DNA from: Enterococcus xiangfangensis
GTDB lineage: Bacteria > Bacillota > Bacilli > Lactobacillales > Enterococcaceae
Assembly: GCF_005405365.1 (NCBI RefSeq)
Contig: NZ_BJDX01000004.1
Span: 62,001 to 126,000 of the forward strand
Direction of reading: 5' to 3'
Length of the DNA: 64,000 bases
The translations under genes were made by a program, and so were the position numbers. Below, one piece after another: positions 62,123 through 64,000 of this stretch (position 1 is the first letter of the stretch; every line of letters begins with the position of its first letter). Under the pieces are notes generated by a model. That model was not told the origin of the DNA. It saw only the letters and a list, made by a program, of their open reading frames with translations, and did no database searches.

Positions 62123-62743
62123 ATGACAAAAAGTCAATTAATCAAAGATATTGCTACGAATAGTATTAGTATTGAAGAATCATTACAAAGATTACTTTTG
62201 ATAACTAGTGAGCTTGACAATCAACTTATTTCTAAATGGATATTGTCAGAAATAAATGGTTATCACCGACAAGCTACTCTGCCAGATTATAGAAGAAATA
62301 TTGCTTATAAATTGATTTATTCAGGAATTAATGGTAATTTTCAAATGAAGAATCAGCCACTACCATTACTCCATTTTTCTGAAAGATTTAGAGATGGTAT
62401 TGATGAAACTAATATATATATTAGTATAAAATCTATTGAAAGAATTATTCTAAAAAATGAAACTGTTTGCGAAGACTTAACATATCTAGCACCTGATATA
62501 CTTAAAAATACAAATATTATGTGTTATGAAATTTTTAAAGAATATAGTAATTTATCTTTGGAACAATTATTAAGTAATATAAAAAGCAAACTTATTTTAT
62601 TTTTGATTAACCTTGAACATCAATTTGGAAACTTAGATACATTGGATATTGAAAAAGAAATCATAACTACTGAAAAAGTTAAGACTCTTTCGAATACTTT
62701 TGAACAACTTATGTATGATGGAAAGGTAGACCAAAATGAATAA
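62123..62743 (+). CDS. AbiTii-domain protein
   Basis: A 206-aa cytoplasmic protein. The first 60 residues fit the AbiTii domain: SQLIKDIATNSISIEESLQRLL, Trp39 followed by LSEINGY (41-47), and LPDYR (53-57). This domain is known from predicted phage abortive-infection and other conflict systems. The C-terminal half is helical and Leu/Ile-rich, with no catalytic motif that I recognise. I chose ATG 62123 behind GAGGAAGG. It overlaps the following gene by eight bases. The gene is markedly AT-rich, a sign of transfer. The anti-phage role is inference. Confidence 0.75.
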   Translation: MTKSQLIKDIATNSISIEESLQRLLLITSELDNQLISKWILSEINGYHRQATLPDYRRNIAYKLIYSGINGNFQMKNQPLPLLHFSERFRDGIDETNIYISIKSIERIILKNETVCEDLTYLAPDILKNTNIMCYEIFKEYSNLSLEQLLSNIKSKLILFLINLEHQFGNLDTLDIEKEIITTEKVKTLSNTFEQLMYDGKVDQNE

Positions 62744-63296
62744 TGATATAAATTTACTTCTTATTGGAGCCTTAGTCTCTCTAATATCAACAATGATTGG
62801 TTTCCTTGGGCAAACGCTTATTCAATATTTAATTTCTAATAAAGGAACAGTAAAAATCTATATTAAAAAAGTCTATAGTAAGGTAAACAATCAACCATAC
62901 GGATTTATCAAAGATGGCAGGGATATGATTTTTTCAGTTCCAATTTGGATTGAATTTCATAATACTAAAGAAAAAAGAGAAATTATTAGAAACGTTAATC
63001 TTCAAATTTATAATAAAGGTAAATACATTAGCAATATGGTTCAAGCTTCTCATATAAAAGAAACCGCCTATGCAAATAACGGAGCCTACTCCTTTATTTT
63101 AGAGCCGTTATCTATTTCAAAATTCGATTTGCAATTTCTAATTAAAAAATTAGAAATTGAAGAGGATTTTAGTGAAGTTAGAATATCATATTATGATTCT
63201 AAGGATAAGTATCATGAAAGAAAAATTTTAGGTATAGATAATCCGTGGGAAAGTAAAATGTACTCTATTGACAAAGATTGGGTTTTAATAAATTGA
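62736..63296 (+). CDS. Small membrane-anchored protein, partner of the AbiTii gene
   Basis: A 186-aa protein with one N-terminal membrane helix (about residues 6-30) and a C-terminal domain rich in beta strands (KIYIKKVYSK, FSVPIWIEFHN, VRISYYDSKDKYHE). No family is recognised. The start lies inside the end of the AbiTii gene, so translation is coupled and the two products probably work together. A terminator follows the stop. A cytoplasmic Abi protein plus a membrane protein is a layout common in abortive-infection systems, but the function is unproven. Confidence 0.75.
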   Translation: MNNDINLLLIGALVSLISTMIGFLGQTLIQYLISNKGTVKIYIKKVYSKVNNQPYGFIKDGRDMIFSVPIWIEFHNTKEKREIIRNVNLQIYNKGKYISNMVQASHIKETAYANNGAYSFILEPLSISKFDLQFLIKKLEIEEDFSEVRISYYDSKDKYHERKILGIDNPWESKMYSIDKDWVLIN

Positions 63297-63309
63297 TAGT
63301 AATCGTATG

Positions 63310-63338
63310 CCACTTAGAAAAATGTAAGTGGTTTTTTT
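63310..63338 (+). terminator. Terminator of the AbiTii pair
   Basis: CCACTTA and TAAGTGG pair around GAAAAATG, followed by seven T residues. Confidence 0.85.
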
Positions 63339-63388
63339 CATGTTCTACAAATTTGCTACAGGCTAATTCTGTAGATATAATTAAATTA

Positions 63389-63497
63389 GGGATACTTTTG
63401 TAATTAGTATCCCTCCTGAATGTTGATTCATCAACATTCAATAATACCATATTCTTTATAAGGATACTTTAATCAATACTTAATATAAAAGTATCCC
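63389..63497. repeat. Three inverted repeats upstream of the second recombinase
   Basis: GGGATAC (63389) pairs with GTATCCC (63407). TGAATGTTGA (63417) pairs with TCAACATTCA (63431) around TTCA. GGATACTTT (63462) pairs with AAAGTATCC at about 63488-63496. GGATAC elements also occur upstream of the first recombinase. They look like recombinase or accessory protein sites; the middle one could also be an operator. Confidence 0.5.
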
Positions 63498-63524
63498 AAT
63501 AAATCGTTCAAGGAGGAGATTTTT

Positions 63525-64000
63525 ATGACACGAAAAATTATCAATGTCAAACCAATTAAAGACAAGAAGGTAATGTTAGATTTTTTATCTGAATTAAAAG
63601 AGGGGAATCATGGAAAGAGAGACCATTTAATTTTTACAATAGGGGTTTTTACTGGATTAAGAATTTCTGATATTTTGAATTTGAAAGTTGCTGATGTTCA
63701 AAATAAAACGACTACTATAATTGTTGAGAAGAAGACTAATAAACAAAGGGAATTAAATTTATCTAATTTGACTAGTATAATTATTGATTATTTGAATACT
63801 TATCATGATGGAGAATCTGAATGGCTATTTTATCGTCCTACAGACCATTCACAATCCCTAGGTACTCATCAATACTATAAAGTTCTTCAACGGGTCGCAA
63901 ACCTGCTAGAATTGGATTATATAGGCACTCATACGATGAGGAAGACCTTTGGATATAAATATTATCAACAATTTAGAGATATTCCTACTTTAATGAGAAT
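63525..64000 (+). CDS. Tyrosine recombinase, N-terminal part (cut by window end)
   Basis: The frame starts at ATG 63525 behind AAGGAGGAG and runs off the right edge after about 158 codons. It has TGLRISDIL with the first catalytic Arg and THTMRKTFGYKYY with the HxxR box, while the last His and Tyr lie outside. It lacks a long N-terminal domain, so it belongs to the short (about 190 aa) integrase type seen in mobile elements and phages. The composition is AT-rich, like the rest of the island. Confidence 0.85.
   Translation, partial: MTRKIINVKPIKDKKVMLDFLSELKEGNHGKRDHLIFTIGVFTGLRISDILNLKVADVQNKTTTIIVEKKTNKQRELNLSNLTSIIIDYLNTYHDGESEWLFYRPTDHSQSLGTHQYYKVLQRVANLLELDYIGTHTMRKTFGYKYYQQFRDIPTLMR

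Noticed and set aside
63265..63450. Minus-strand open frame over the second recombinase upstream region
   Set aside because: It is made largely of inverted-repeat DNA, has no good SD and overlaps a terminator.

Overview
The window reads as a chromosomal segment of a low-GC Gram-positive bacterium of the order Lactobacillales, most likely Enterococcus or a close relative. The evidence is the purC-S-Q-L-F-M-N-H-D operon, a four-gene pyruvate dehydrogenase operon whose E2 has two lipoyl domains, the Bacilli gene order ylaN-ftsW-pyc-ylbC-ylbF-ylbG-rsmD-coaD-ylbL-comEA-comEB-comEC-holA-rpsT, frequent TTG and GTG starts behind strong Shine-Dalgarno (SD) sites, and VanB-like regulators. Species assignment is inference. 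No rRNA, tRNA or CRISPR array was seen.

Layout. 1-12.9 kb: the end of purB, a small reverse-strand orphan gene, the purine operon, a DUF3788-like gene and guaC (purine synthesis and salvage). 13-18.3 kb: a MocR-type regulator abutting a nitroreductase, then an M-box Mg2+ riboswitch, a short upstream reading frame and the Mg2+ P-type ATPase mgtA. 18.6-23.8 kb: pdhA-B-C-D. 24-27.2 kb: a UPF0223 gene, an inositol monophosphatase-family gene and typA. 27.5-41.2 kb: the conserved cell division, anaplerosis, CoA and competence block. comEA carries an apparent one-base frameshift near its start, and comEC has no convincing start codon. 41.5-44.3 kb: flavodoxin plus two subunits resembling the NfnAB transhydrogenase. 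44.3-54.8 kb: housekeeping and transport genes (rpsT, pit with its DUF47 partner, a P1B-4 metal pump with Fur-like boxes upstream, uppP, two hydrolases, an orphan holin, a nuclease-helicase fusion, yajQ). 54.9-60.9 kb: a YitT gene, a reduced VanB-like locus, and a SufT/MIP18-type gene. 60.9-64 kb: an AT-rich island with two tyrosine recombinases flanking an AbiTii-domain gene and a small membrane protein.

Four places deserve most attention. (1) A glycopeptide-resistance-like locus has VanR_B/VanS_B-like regulators, a fused VanZ-VanY protein and a ligase with VanA/VanB-type active-site residues. It has no vanH, vanX or vanW, and both of its promoters carry the same TACAGA repeats at 11-bp spacing. 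(2) A promoter-AbiTii-membrane protein-terminator cassette lies between two recombinase genes that share GGATAC elements and may be an anti-phage module. (3) An upstream reading frame with an acidic, proline-containing start overlaps the mgtA start downstream of the M-box, and may be a second Mg2+ sensor. (4) The comE locus shows possible decay.
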